Source: Variovorax paradoxus (GTDB taxonomy: Bacteria; Pseudomonadota; Gammaproteobacteria; Burkholderiales; Burkholderiaceae_C). Taken from it: a DNA stretch of 64,000 nucleotides. Positions 8,161-15,986 of the stretch are shown here, piece by piece. Location of the stretch: assembly GCF_024734665.1 (NCBI RefSeq), contig NZ_CP102931.1, positions 3,718,001-3,782,000 on the forward strand, written 5' to 3'. The position numbers were made by a program, and so were the translations under genes. Position 1 is the first letter of the stretch, and every line of letters starts with the position of its first letter. The notes under the pieces were generated by a model, which saw nothing but the letters and a program-made list of their open reading frames with translations, made no database searches and was not told the DNA's origin.

Positions 8161-8735
8161 CAGCGGCTATCGATGTAGTACTGCTTGGTGGGCCATACGA
8201 TCGGCACGTTGGCCTGCGAGACCACGAATTCGAAAGCCCGATCACCGGGATAGAGATATTGCTGGTCCGCGTTGCTGGTCGTGAGTGCGTTGCCGCGAAG
8301 CAGGTCAACCGCCGAACTCTCGGCAGTGACTGTGATCGTGCAGGTGTCGCCGTCTTCCTCGATGGATAGGGTGTCCACACGCCCGCCCCAGTCGATCGGC
8401 GCATCCAACACAGTGCCCCCATCCATGATCGCCAGCCTGATGGTCAGCGGAGCCCCCTGCACGATGCTCGAATCAGCGAGCGCCAATGCAATGGCCTCCG
8501 TCGAAACACCGGACATGGTCAACTGAAGGCCGCGCACCTCGCCCGGGCCGTCATCGATCGGGCTGACACTGCCAAGCCCTGCCGCCCCGAGATATGTCAC
8601 TCCGCCGAAGTCGATCGAGCTATTCGACGAATTGAGCGCAATCGGCACCCCCGCAAACTGGAAATAGATCAACTGAACAATCGTCAACTCAGGGGCGGCC
8701 AGCGCAGCCACCGCAGGTGCCGGAAGCGATCTCAT
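8160..8735 (-). CDS. Minor tail protein (lambda L-like position)
   Basis: 191 residues, beta-rich, with the pattern common in distal tail proteins: IDFGGVTYLGAAGLGSVSPI, then an Asp/Thr strand repeat, ending QQYLYPGDRAFEFVVS. It overlaps both neighbours by single-codon junctions and lies between the distal tail protein and the K-like gene. Probably a tail-tip component that connects tube to tip. Confidence 0.65.
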   Translation of the reverse strand: MRSLPAPAVAALAAPELTIVQLIYFQFAGVPIALNSSNSSIDFGGVTYLGAAGLGSVSPIDDGPGEVRGLQLTMSGVSTEAIALALADSSIVQGAPLTIRLAIMDGGTVLDAPIDWGGRVDTLSIEEDGDTCTITVTAESSAVDLLRGNALTTSNADQQYLYPGDRAFEFVVSQANVPIVWPTKQYYIDSR

Positions 8736-9319
8736 CCAATGGCCTCGACGAAGTCCAGGGAAACGCCTTCCGCATATCCGAAGAAGTATTGAAAGGCAGG
8801 CTTCGCGACCTTGCGAAAGGGCACTGTTGGCCGGTCCCAGATCACCGACTCACCGCCCACCAGTGCGACACGCAGACGGTTGACCAAGGGGACGACAAGG
8901 CCTACTCCATCGGCCACGCAATCCTCGCGAACCATCAGCAGCATGCCGCCCACTCCGATCATGTCGCCGGCGAGCAGTGTTGACCCGGCAGGTGTGCCAA
9001 TCAAGATTGAGCCCGCTCCAATGGAGGCGGCGCCGGCAACCGGGCTGCCGCGCATCGTGCCCAGCGGCTGCTTGCGCACCCAGTGATACAACGCCACGGT
9101 GTTGGTCTGGCCGCGCAGGGCGTTGAGAAATGCCTCGTTCCTGGCTGCGTTCTCTTGTGTGCCACGTGGCAGCGTGAGCGAAATCGTCCAGCGATCGTTC
9201 AACAGATCGACCACCTGTTCGCTGCCGCCGAACGGTGACGCAAACGCGCGTTGTATCGTCTCCAGCCTCATTGAGAATGACTCAGGCCGAAAGCTGCTCG
9301 GAAGCGCAAGAAGCGTCAT
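8732..9319 (-). CDS. Distal/minor tail protein (lambda M-like position)
   Basis: 195 residues. After the N-terminal LPSSFRPESFSMRLET the sequence shows an antiparallel beta pattern and a central Gly/Ala-rich insertion (AGAASIGAGSILIG). It is the first gene after the tape measure, coupled to it by an ATGA overlap, and corresponds in order to lambda M or a Dit protein at the tail end. Confidence 0.65.
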   Translation of the reverse strand: MTLLALPSSFRPESFSMRLETIQRAFASPFGGSEQVVDLLNDRWTISLTLPRGTQENAARNEAFLNALRGQTNTVALYHWVRKQPLGTMRGSPVAGAASIGAGSILIGTPAGSTLLAGDMIGVGGMLLMVREDCVADGVGLVVPLVNRLRVALVGGESVIWDRPTVPFRKVAKPAFQYFFGYAEGVSLDFVEAIG

Positions 9320-12180
9320 GCGTCGCCCCCGTAGCTGCGGCTGCGCCCATATCGTGCCGCCGTCTGCCGTTGCACGGTCTGCATGGCTTCAACGACCATG
9401 CTTTTCGTCGCCACATCGCCGACCGTCAGGTTGTAGACAGTGGTTCCGCCGCCAGCACTACCGTTGAGCGCGTGGTTCGGGATGATGGTGCCAGGCACAC
9501 TCGGCACGAACATCTCGGGGCCGTTCTCGCCGACCAAGCTAGCCTTGCCAACCGGTGGAACACCGCCCTCCGCGAACTTCAAGCCGCTGAACCATCCACC
9601 GACACTGCTGAAGAGCTTGCTCCAGTCCATGCCGCCCCCCGTGATCGCGAGTCCAGAGCTTCCGGAAAGACCGATCTGATTGAGGTAGCCGGCGTCCCCG
9701 CTGAGTGCCGATCCACCTCCCGGCCCGTTCAGAGCACCGAGCAGCCCTTTCGCAAGGGGCCCGGTGATGGTCTGCTGAACCGCGATACGGGCGAGGTCCG
9801 CAATGACGGAGTTCGCCAGGCTGCTGACACTCAGCTTGCCGGTGGTCACGAACTGCGCCAATGCATCCTCGGCCCCCTTGAATCCATCCGTGAATGCGCG
9901 CTCGGTCGTGGCGGCCACGTTGCGAATTGCGTCTGTGTAGTTGGCAAGCGCTGTCGTGGCGCCGTTCTGCCAATCCGTCTCTTTGGACTTCAGCGCATCG
10001 AAGTAGTTGGACTGCGCAGCCAGTGCGTCGTCGAGCGCCTTCTTGATGCGAACGACTTCCTCCTGATATGCCGGCGAACCCAGTTGACCGGTCTTGCCGG
10101 CCTCCTTGTTCGCGCTGGTCAGATAGCGCTGAAACTCTGCCCGAATCGAGCGCTGCGCCTCAACTTCCTGCCGGGCCCGATCACCAAGGCCGAATGCGGC
10201 AAGACTGCGGTCACTCTGCTCATTCCGAGAATCCTGTCCACCCGTGATCGACACATTGATCGCGTCCATTTGCTGGCGGAACTGCTTCGCGTCCTCGGCC
10301 GATTTCTTGGTGATCTCGGCAATCTTCTTTTCGAACTCGAGCTGGTTGGACAGTGCGACGTTCTTCTTGAGTTGCTCTTCGATCGCATCCTTGTTCGCGA
10401 GCAGGCTCTGCTGCTCCGCCGTGAGGATCTTCTTGCCCTTGAGATCAGCGATCAGTTGCTGGAACTCGACCTGCTTCTTCTGCGTGTCGGTGATCTTGAG
10501 CTCGCCGTCGAGCTGATCCTTCAGCGCCGCTTCCGTCTGCCGCAGGGTCTCCAGCATCTTGGTGGCCGCATCGTCCTGGAAGGCCTTCTCCTTCGGCCCC
10601 TTGCTGCCGGCGAACTCCTTCCGAATCGCCGCTTCGCCCGCCTTGATCGCATCGGGCGTCAGCAGTTCGCTGCTCGGGTTGACCTTTCGGATGGCCTCCA
10701 GCCCGTCACGGTACTTCTTCAGTTCGCGCGTGACCGCATCGACGCCCTTGGCCTTGTCCTGCCACTTGTTGACATCGTCGGTCGCGTCGGCACCTGCTTG
10801 TTCCGCCTTGGCGCGCTCGGAGGCCATCTTCGCGAACCCGTTCTCGAAGCCGATAGCGGCCTGCATCACAGCCTGCTGCGTATTGAGGCGCTTCAGCAGC
10901 GGTTCGTAGAACGACGCAGTGACGCTGTTGCCGCTGGACGCTTTCTGCGCCTCAGTGATCTTGCGCTGCACTTCCGCGAGCTGCACCTGCATCGTGGCGC
11001 TGCGCCCGACGCCGAGGATCGCGTCCCAGCCCTGGCTGGCGGCGAGCGTCACGGCTTTCCACGCGCGCTCGATGCTGCCGAGGTTCTCGGTCACCTGACC
11101 GGTACGTTGCTTCATCGCAGACGCATAGCTCGACTGAGCCAGAGCCGCCGCCTCTTCCTTGCGCCCCTGATCCTCCAGCGTCTTGATTCGCTCATAGGTC
11201 GATTGGGTCAGGTAGTGCATCGACTCGTTCAGCTTGGCCGACGCCTTGGTGGGCTCATCGCCGAGCTTGATGTACTGATCGACCGCGTCCTTGACCGAAG
11301 TCCCCAGAACGCGGTTCACCCCCACTACGGCCTCGGCTGCCTGCTTCAGGGCATCGCCCGTCACGCGACCAGTACTTGCCAGTGCTGCAAGCGCCTCGGC
11401 CGCCTTGCCCTGCGTGCTGGTGGTGCCGGCCACCTCCTTGGCCATCTCCTGCAACTGCCCTGCAGTCTGCCCCGCGTAGTTGCCCGTGAGGATCAGCGCC
11501 CTGTTGTACGCAATTGCCTCCTGGCTGCCCTGGTAGTAGGCCAGCGCCAATGCACCGGCGGCGGCTGCAGCCACAGTGAACGGATTGATGAGCCCAAGCA
11601 CATAGCCACCAAGAGCCTTGGCTGCGGGCCCGATGCCGCCGAACATGTCCTTCAACTGGCCACCCTGCTGTAGGAACACCGTCAGCGGCGCTTGACCGCC
11701 CTGCAGGCTGGTGACGATGTCGGTGAACTGCGCCGGCACGCCACGAAGCGCGGCGGCGGTTTGTGCGGCCGACACGCCTACCCTGCCGAGTGCCGGCGCC
11801 GTCGCGTTCAACGCCTCCTGTGCGGCCTTCTGCTTGGCCAGCGCCTGATCGAGTTGCGCCAGATATGGCTTCAGCACCTCGGTGCTGACACCCCGCTGGT
11901 TGGCCAGCGCAGCGTAGAACTCCGAGCCCGACTTCTTGCCAGCCTCAGCCGCGGCGGTCGCTCGCTGGATGGAGTTGATCAGGTTCCTGGTGTTGGTGTC
12001 GACCTTGGCCGCAGCCTGCTGGCTTCCTTCGCCGATGGCAGCAACGCCCTCGGCTGCCTTCTTGCCTTCCTTGGCAGCGGTCACACCCAGATCGGCGAGC
12101 GAGCGCTTGGCCTGGCCAACGCCGGCCTCAACGCCTGACGCGTCGGCCGTGAACACCATCTGTGCGGTTAGATCGGCCAT
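9316..12180 (-). CDS. Tail length tape measure protein
   Basis: 954 residues, mostly helical and rich in Ala, Lys, Glu and Gln, with a lambda-H-type segment at about 150-190 (PAQFTDIVTSLQGGQAPLTV and GGIGPAAKALGGYV). The N-terminus MVFTADASGVEAGVGQAKRSL is typical. Hydrophobic segments occur near 195-215 and in the C-terminal third, where FAEGGVPPVGKASLVGENGPE gives the conserved end domain. As tape measure length sets tail length at about 0.15 nm per residue, a tail of roughly 140 nm is implied (inference). It has a weak ribosome binding site. Confidence 0.93.
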   Translation of the reverse strand: MADLTAQMVFTADASGVEAGVGQAKRSLADLGVTAAKEGKKAAEGVAAIGEGSQQAAAKVDTNTRNLINSIQRATAAAEAGKKSGSEFYAALANQRGVSTEVLKPYLAQLDQALAKQKAAQEALNATAPALGRVGVSAAQTAAALRGVPAQFTDIVTSLQGGQAPLTVFLQQGGQLKDMFGGIGPAAKALGGYVLGLINPFTVAAAAAGALALAYYQGSQEAIAYNRALILTGNYAGQTAGQLQEMAKEVAGTTSTQGKAAEALAALASTGRVTGDALKQAAEAVVGVNRVLGTSVKDAVDQYIKLGDEPTKASAKLNESMHYLTQSTYERIKTLEDQGRKEEAAALAQSSYASAMKQRTGQVTENLGSIERAWKAVTLAASQGWDAILGVGRSATMQVQLAEVQRKITEAQKASSGNSVTASFYEPLLKRLNTQQAVMQAAIGFENGFAKMASERAKAEQAGADATDDVNKWQDKAKGVDAVTRELKKYRDGLEAIRKVNPSSELLTPDAIKAGEAAIRKEFAGSKGPKEKAFQDDAATKMLETLRQTEAALKDQLDGELKITDTQKKQVEFQQLIADLKGKKILTAEQQSLLANKDAIEEQLKKNVALSNQLEFEKKIAEITKKSAEDAKQFRQQMDAINVSITGGQDSRNEQSDRSLAAFGLGDRARQEVEAQRSIRAEFQRYLTSANKEAGKTGQLGSPAYQEEVVRIKKALDDALAAQSNYFDALKSKETDWQNGATTALANYTDAIRNVAATTERAFTDGFKGAEDALAQFVTTGKLSVSSLANSVIADLARIAVQQTITGPLAKGLLGALNGPGGGSALSGDAGYLNQIGLSGSSGLAITGGGMDWSKLFSSVGGWFSGLKFAEGGVPPVGKASLVGENGPEMFVPSVPGTIIPNHALNGSAGGGTTVYNLTVGDVATKSMVVEAMQTVQRQTAARYGRSRSYGGDA

Positions 12181-12216
12181 CGGTATCCCAGAAAAAGAGA
12201 AGCCACCCGAAGGTGG

Positions 12217-12534
12217 CTATTGCGAGTTCTGCTCGCGCATGTAGTGAAGCGCTCCGCGCTCCATGACGCGGATGTCTTCGAAGAGAGCCGCCCAGTCCGC
12301 CCGAGGCACGCCAGCCAGCCGGAAGACCGTCGGCAGCGCCCCATAGTCCAGTCCAGTTGCGCCAGCAAAGCCGGTGCGCCACTGGGTGGTCAGCTTGTAG
12401 AAAACCGACAGGGCTGCCTGGTGCTCGGGCCAACATTCCGCCGAAAAGCTGGCCTCCTCTACCGTCAACCCGAGCTCGGCCGCTTCATACGGCGTCGCGT
12501 CGGGCGTGTAGATGGCCCTGGCCAGCTCGATCAG
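12217..12534 (-). CDS. Tail assembly chaperone -1 frameshift extension (GT-type, DUF1799)
   Basis: This frame has no ATG and no ribosome binding site of its own but encodes a clear DUF1799 protein (CWPEHQAALSVFYKLTTQWR, GATGLDYGALPTVFRLAGVP, FEDIRVMERGALHYM). It is open back to the end of the upstream chaperone gene, where A AAA AAC lies directly before the stop. A -1 slip joins the frames without a gap, adding 105 residues that begin LIELARAIYTPDATPYEAAE. The product would be the G-T fusion that recruits tail tube subunits to the tape measure. Confidence 0.88.
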   Translation of the reverse strand: MIELARAIYTPDATPYEAAELGLTVEEASFSAECWPEHQAALSVFYKLTTQWRTGFAGATGLDYGALPTVFRLAGVPRADWAALFEDIRVMERGALHYMREQNSQ

Positions 12535-12842
12535 TTTTTTTCTTTGGCCTTGATGAGCTCGCTGATGTACTTGTCGCGGATCGCCATGGGCGCCGTGATG
12601 TAGTTCTGCGCGAGCAGCTTCACGTTCTCCAGGTTGAACGGATCGACCAGTTCCCAGCCGGCGGCCACGGCCATCACCTGGTCTTCGATCGACATCTCGG
12701 CCATCTGTTTGATGAACTCGTCCATTTCATCGCGGGTGCGGTGCTTGAACGTGATTTCGACCCTCTCCGCTTCGAGGCCAGGCCGGCAGATCTCGACCAT
12801 CGCCTTGAAGGTCGGGTTGGGGTTGAGGCTGATTCGTGCCAT
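12531..12842 (-). CDS. Tail assembly chaperone (G-type)
   Basis: 103 residues beginning MARISLNPNPTFKAMVEI, a strand-rich N-terminus followed by helices (TRDEMDEFIKQMAEMSIEDQ) and ending ISELIKAKEKN. It lies between major tail protein and tape measure, the fixed place of the tail chaperone. Only one base separates it from the major tail stop. It is expressed alone and, after frameshifting, as a longer fusion. Confidence 0.88.
   Translation of the reverse strand: MARISLNPNPTFKAMVEICRPGLEAERVEITFKHRTRDEMDEFIKQMAEMSIEDQVMAVAAGWELVDPFNLENVKLLAQNYITAPMAIRDKYISELIKAKEKN
12534..12540 (-). promoter_or_regulatory. Programmed -1 frameshift slippery site A AAA AAC
   Basis: Minus-strand codons GAA AAA AAC TGA end the chaperone gene, so the heptamer A AAA AAC sits in the correct phase one codon before the stop. 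Slippage gives AAA AAA then CTG ATC. This fits the -1 frameshift known for lambda G/GT and conserved among siphophages. Confidence 0.88.
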
Positions 12843-12843
12843 A

Positions 12844-13491
12844 TCAGCTCGCGTAGCGGATGAAGCGGCCTTGGCTGCGGAAGGTCGCAGTCACGGTCAT
12901 GATCTGGTTGGCATCCAGCTTCGGCTCGGGGTCGAAACCGACATTGACGTTGTAGTAGATCGAACCACCGCTCGGCAGTTGGGCGCGCAGGATGCGGTTC
13001 TTGCCGTCCTGGTCGGCGGCCAGCAGCACGGCGTTCCAGGCCTGCGCGGCGTCGTCGGCGAGCGTGAGCGTCAGCACCTTGGCCTTCCTGAAGGTGTTCT
13101 TGCTGCGCTCGATGCCGTCTTCCAGGTAGACCCACTCGACCGACTGCTGTTCGCCGCCGGACGATGCGTTCTGCATCACCTGCGAGATCTGTTGCCAGGT
13201 CAGTACCTTGCGCACCGAACCAAGGCCACTGCCCGCAGGGAAGCGCGTCAGATCAGTGGAGTCGTGGCCTTCGAGGTTGAAGGTGTTCGTGGTCGAACCG
13301 GCGACGCGTGCGGGACGGTCATTCAGCAGCGGCCAGCCCGAGGTCACCTCCAGGATGTCGCCGTTGGTAAGGCCGTGGGCGGTTGCTGTCGCTTGCGGGG
13401 GCGCGGCGTTGCTCAAGATGGTGAACGGGATCGCAGCGGCGTAGCTGGCGGCGAGCGAGAAGATCGTGCCGTTAGGGAGTGATGCAGAAAT
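12844..13491 (-). CDS. Major tail tube protein, probable ATT start
   Basis: 215 residues from the proposed start. The N-terminal pattern SASLPNGTIFSLAASYAAA, then HGLTNGDILEVTSGWPLLNDR and NTFNLEGHD, is that of lambda-like tail tube proteins. Family members begin right before this SASxLPNG motif, where the codon is ATT (13491-13489), with AAAGGA six bases upstream; ATC one codon earlier is the alternative. The only in-frame ATG upstream (13560) lies inside a terminator hairpin and would add an unlikely, Cys-containing leader. The tube protein polymerises around the tape measure. Confidence 0.85.
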   Translation of the reverse strand: MSASLPNGTIFSLAASYAAAIPFTILSNAAPPQATATAHGLTNGDILEVTSGWPLLNDRPARVAGSTTNTFNLEGHDSTDLTRFPAGSGLGSVRKVLTWQQISQVMQNASSGGEQQSVEWVYLEDGIERSKNTFRKAKVLTLTLADDAAQAWNAVLLAADQDGKNRILRAQLPSGGSIYYNVNVGFDPEPKLDANQIMTVTATFRSQGRFIRYAS

Positions 13492-13544
13492 GATAGTTCC
13501 TTTCCGACCGTTGTACGGTCGACTGCTTTCGCCCTTGGAGGGGC

Positions 13545-13568
13545 ATAAAAAAACCGCCATGACGGCGG
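13545..13568 (-). terminator. Terminator between HNH endonuclease and major tail gene
   Basis: On the minus strand CCGCC and GGCGG pair around GTCAT and seven T follow. It lies after the HNH-AP2 gene and before the major tail gene, splitting the late operon; late mRNA must read through it. Confidence 0.85.
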
Positions 13569-13647
13569 CTTGCTGCTGAGGCCCCAAGGGGCAGGACACA
13601 AGGAAGAAGCACCGAGTACAGCGAGACTTCGTTGTCTTGTTAGCTGC

Positions 13648-14160
13648 TTAGATCGTGCAGCCTTCGTGATATTTGCGCTTCGCCACCAAATACGCTTGGT
13701 GAGCTTCCTCTGGCGTGACGAATAGACCGAGGTGAATGCCCCTGCGCTTGACCTGAATGCGGGCGCGCCACTTGCGGGTTTGCGCGTGATAGAAAACGCC
13801 CAAGAGCCCACAGCGATTGGAGGACATCGGGCCACGGATGTTCTGCCTGTTCACCTCGTTTGAGACATCTCGCAAATTGGCAATTCGATTGTTTCCTCTA
13901 TCGGAGTCACGATGATCAATGTCTTGTTTTGGCCACTCACCGTGCACATACAGCCACGCCAGCCTGTGGGCAAGAAATCGCCGTGAATCGATGGATACAC
14001 GGTAGTAGCCCTTTTGATTGCCGCTCTTGATGAGGAAGTCCGCTCGATCACCAGCATGATGTCTTTGTGCAGTCCGCACCTTGCGAACGAACATGCCAGT
14101 TTCCGGGTCGTAGTCCAGGAGCTCACGCAGACGCGCTGCCGTCAAGATTGATCCGTTCAT
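13648..14160 (-). CDS. HNH endonuclease with AP2 domain (homing-type)
   Basis: 170 residues. An HNH core is visible at about 65-105: AHRLAWLYVHGEWP, then IDHRDSDRGNNRIANLR, giving the DH pair and the Asn/Arg motif. A C-terminal AP2-like DNA-binding part follows (GLLGVFYHAQTRKWRARI, LGLFVTPEEAHQAYLVAKR). The start follows GGAGG/AAAGG. It sits between two morphogenesis genes that are otherwise adjacent in related phages, with its own terminator, so it is best seen as a free-standing homing endonuclease that invaded the late operon. Confidence 0.88.
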   Translation of the reverse strand: MNGSILTAARLRELLDYDPETGMFVRKVRTAQRHHAGDRADFLIKSGNQKGYYRVSIDSRRFLAHRLAWLYVHGEWPKQDIDHRDSDRGNNRIANLRDVSNEVNRQNIRGPMSSNRCGLLGVFYHAQTRKWRARIQVKRRGIHLGLFVTPEEAHQAYLVAKRKYHEGCTI

Positions 14161-14175
14161 CTACCTTTGCCTCCA

Positions 14176-14532
14176 TTAACGATCACTCCAGATGCTGAAG
14201 TCCTGGCGCGAGCCGCGCAGCTTTGTCTCGGAGTCGTAGTCGGCGATCTGGCCGCCGATTACTTCGACCTGGAATTCGGTTGCGAGCAGCATCGCGTTCT
14301 CGATCTGCAGGCCGATTGCTGCAGCTTCCTTGCGCGTCGCGGCCCACACTGCAGCCTGAAAACGGCCGTTCTTCTTCGAAGGCAAGGCGCGCTCGACGAA
14401 TGAGATCGGAGTGCCGCCGACCTGCTGGTACACGATGTAGGGCGTCACGGCGTCTTCCGGCGCGACATCGGGATATGCACGGCCGTCAACCAGGGCGGCG
14501 AGCACGTCGTGAAGATCTGCCTCGACCGTCAT
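14176..14532 (-). CDS. Tail completion protein, DUF3168
   Basis: 118 residues: an N-terminal helix (EADLHDVLAALVDGRAYPDVAP), then VTPYIVYQQVGG and a strand pair with an RFQAAVWAATRKEA helix, the DUF3168 pattern of tail terminator or completion proteins such as lambda U-type. Overlaps the gp10-like gene by ATGA. Confidence 0.8.
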   Translation of the reverse strand: MTVEADLHDVLAALVDGRAYPDVAPEDAVTPYIVYQQVGGTPISFVERALPSKKNGRFQAAVWAATRKEAAAIGLQIENAMLLATEFQVEVIGGQIADYDSETKLRGSRQDFSIWSDR

Positions 14533-15008
14533 ATTGCCTTCTTCACTTCCTGGACCAGATAGGCCCGAGCCACTTCCATCGCAAAGTCACGACGCGCCGC
14601 GTAGGCCGGGCGCAGAAACGGGTGTGCCGGAGCCCGGCTCGTACCGAACTCGACCATGAAGCCATAGGGCACCTTCTGGTGATTCCACGCGATGTGATAC
14701 GTCGCCCTCGCCTTTCCGCTGTTGTCCTTCGAATAGACCTGGTAGATCGCGTTGCGCAGGCTGCCGGGCTCGAAGTAGTAGCGGACTCCCGTTGACTTGC
14801 TGTTCTTGCCGTAGAAGTAATGCGGCTCCGCGGACTGCGGCACCCGCAGTCGGGCTTCCAGGTAGAGTTCTTCGGCCCCTGCTTGGGCAGCGGGGCGAAT
14901 CGATTCCTCTGTGGCTCGCTGGATGCCGTCCAGCCATGCATCGGCGCCCGACGTGTCGAAGCCGATGTGAAAAGCACTGCCGTCCGGGTTGCCTCGACCG
15001 TTAGCCAT
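14529..15008 (-). CDS. HK97 gp10-like head-tail/tail completion protein
   Basis: 159 residues. The N-terminal helix (ADAWLDGIQRATEESIRPAAQAGAE), the basic middle and the closing VPYGFMVEFGTSRAPAHPFLRPAY are the hallmark of the HK97 gp10 family. The start at 15008 is taken because it overlaps the preceding stop by eight bases and begins a clean domain; longer forms add low-complexity residues. Confidence 0.85.
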   Translation of the reverse strand: MANGRGNPDGSAFHIGFDTSGADAWLDGIQRATEESIRPAAQAGAEELYLEARLRVPQSAEPHYFYGKNSKSTGVRYYFEPGSLRNAIYQVYSKDNSGKARATYHIAWNHQKVPYGFMVEFGTSRAPAHPFLRPAYAARRDFAMEVARAYLVQEVKKAI

Positions 15009-15330
15009 TGTTGGCACCCGTCTCGCAGACCAGGTCGATGTACTGGCGGCTTTGCTTGTTCGGCAGGACGGCCTTGATGTCGTAGATCCGGCCTTCGTCA
15101 TCGACAACACGCATGCTCGCGAGCACGTCCGTGCGTCGGCGAATGCGAATGCTGGCCTTGACGATGCTCACGGGCGAATCTGCGCGCGCCGATTCGAGCC
15201 CCGACAGAAAGCGTATGTCTGCCCACACTGAATCAAGTACAGGCCATCCAGGAATCGGCTGACCGAGTTCGTCCTGCACGGTGCCAGCCTGCTGGATGGT
15301 GATCCAGTCCTTGAGCGTGCCGGCTCTCAC
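15001..15330 (-). CDS. Phage head-tail joining (head closure) protein
   Basis: 109 residues, small beta-barrel pattern: LKDWITIQQAGTVQDELGQP, VWADIRFLSGLE, then IRIRRRTDVLASMRVVDDEGRIYDI. This is the Phage_H_T_join family (SPP1 gp16-like), which closes the head after packaging. Coupled to the connector gene by ATGA. Confidence 0.85.
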   Translation of the reverse strand: MRAGTLKDWITIQQAGTVQDELGQPIPGWPVLDSVWADIRFLSGLESARADSPVSIVKASIRIRRRTDVLASMRVVDDEGRIYDIKAVLPNKQSRQYIDLVCETGANNG

Positions 15331-15806
15331 GGCATCATCATCCGGCGGTAGGGGCGAAGCAGCGCGCGAGCGCCGTGCGGGAGTTCAACCGCGGTCGCGG
15401 CGATCACCACGTCTTCCCGGCTTTCGAACAGATGCCCCAGGATCAGCAGCACCGCCGAGATGATGCTCGGATTGACGACGATGCCATTGAGCGCCCGTGC
15501 CGTGCCTGCCCGGGCAGCACGAAGCAGCGACTCCGCGATGTTCACGGCGTCGCGGCGATCGCTGACGTTCTCGATCAGCGCTGCCGCAGCGATGGCCTCT
15601 TCGTAGGCAACGCGTGCGGCGGTCAACGCTGCGGGCAGCGCCTCAATTGCGGTGTTCATCGCATCGGCATCGGCGTAGATGACTCGGTTCAGATACTGCG
15701 AGGCATGGTCTTCCGCGCCCGCCATGTACGGCCCGATCTGCTCCTGTGGGTACGTCGCGCCCACGCGCAGGTGCGCACGAGCCTGATCGAGCGTGATGAC
15801 GGGCAT
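15327..15806 (-). CDS. Head-tail connector (gp6-like)
   Basis: 159 residues, helical: begins ITLDQARAHLRV and has AGAEDHASQYLNRVIY then AVLLILGHLFESRED, the gp6-like connector pattern. A central helical insertion of about 50 residues (EALPAALTAARVAYEEAIAA) makes it longer than the usual 100-residue family member. Confidence 0.85.
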   Translation of the reverse strand: MPVITLDQARAHLRVGATYPQEQIGPYMAGAEDHASQYLNRVIYADADAMNTAIEALPAALTAARVAYEEAIAAAALIENVSDRRDAVNIAESLLRAARAGTARALNGIVVNPSIISAVLLILGHLFESREDVVIAATAVELPHGARALLRPYRRMMMP

Positions 15807-15808
15807 GG

Positions 15809-15973
15809 TCAGCCCTTGCCCTTCGCCTTGGGCTGCTTGTCGTCGCCCTGCTCCAAGGCGTCGAGCTCACGCGCACCAGCTTCGAGTTCGGGCGGGCATT
15901 CGTCGCCCGCCTGGTACTCGACCGGGTAAATCTCCCCGTCGGGGACACCCTTGAACGGCTTGCTTAGCTTCAT
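15809..15973 (-). CDS. Small acidic phage protein between capsid and connector
   Basis: 54 residues (MKLSKPFKGVPDGEIYPVEY to a Lys/Gly-rich end), with AGGGGG six bases before the ATG. A small gene at exactly this place is common in HK97-type head modules and may be a head decoration or accessory factor. The first half is a strand-rich module; the tail (KQPKAKGKG) is likely unstructured. Confidence 0.75.
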   Translation of the reverse strand: MKLSKPFKGVPDGEIYPVEYQAGDECPPELEAGARELDALEQGDDKQPKAKGKG

Positions 15974-15986
15974 GGTGTCCCCCTGC

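Noticed and set aside
9235..11673. Long plus-strand frame opposite the tape measure gene
   Set aside because: Composition is Leu/Arg-rich as expected from the antisense of a helical gene; the minus strand encodes an evident tape measure protein.
13489..13599. ATG at 13560 as start of the major tail protein
   Set aside because: It lies inside the terminator hairpin and would add 23 residues not seen in the family.
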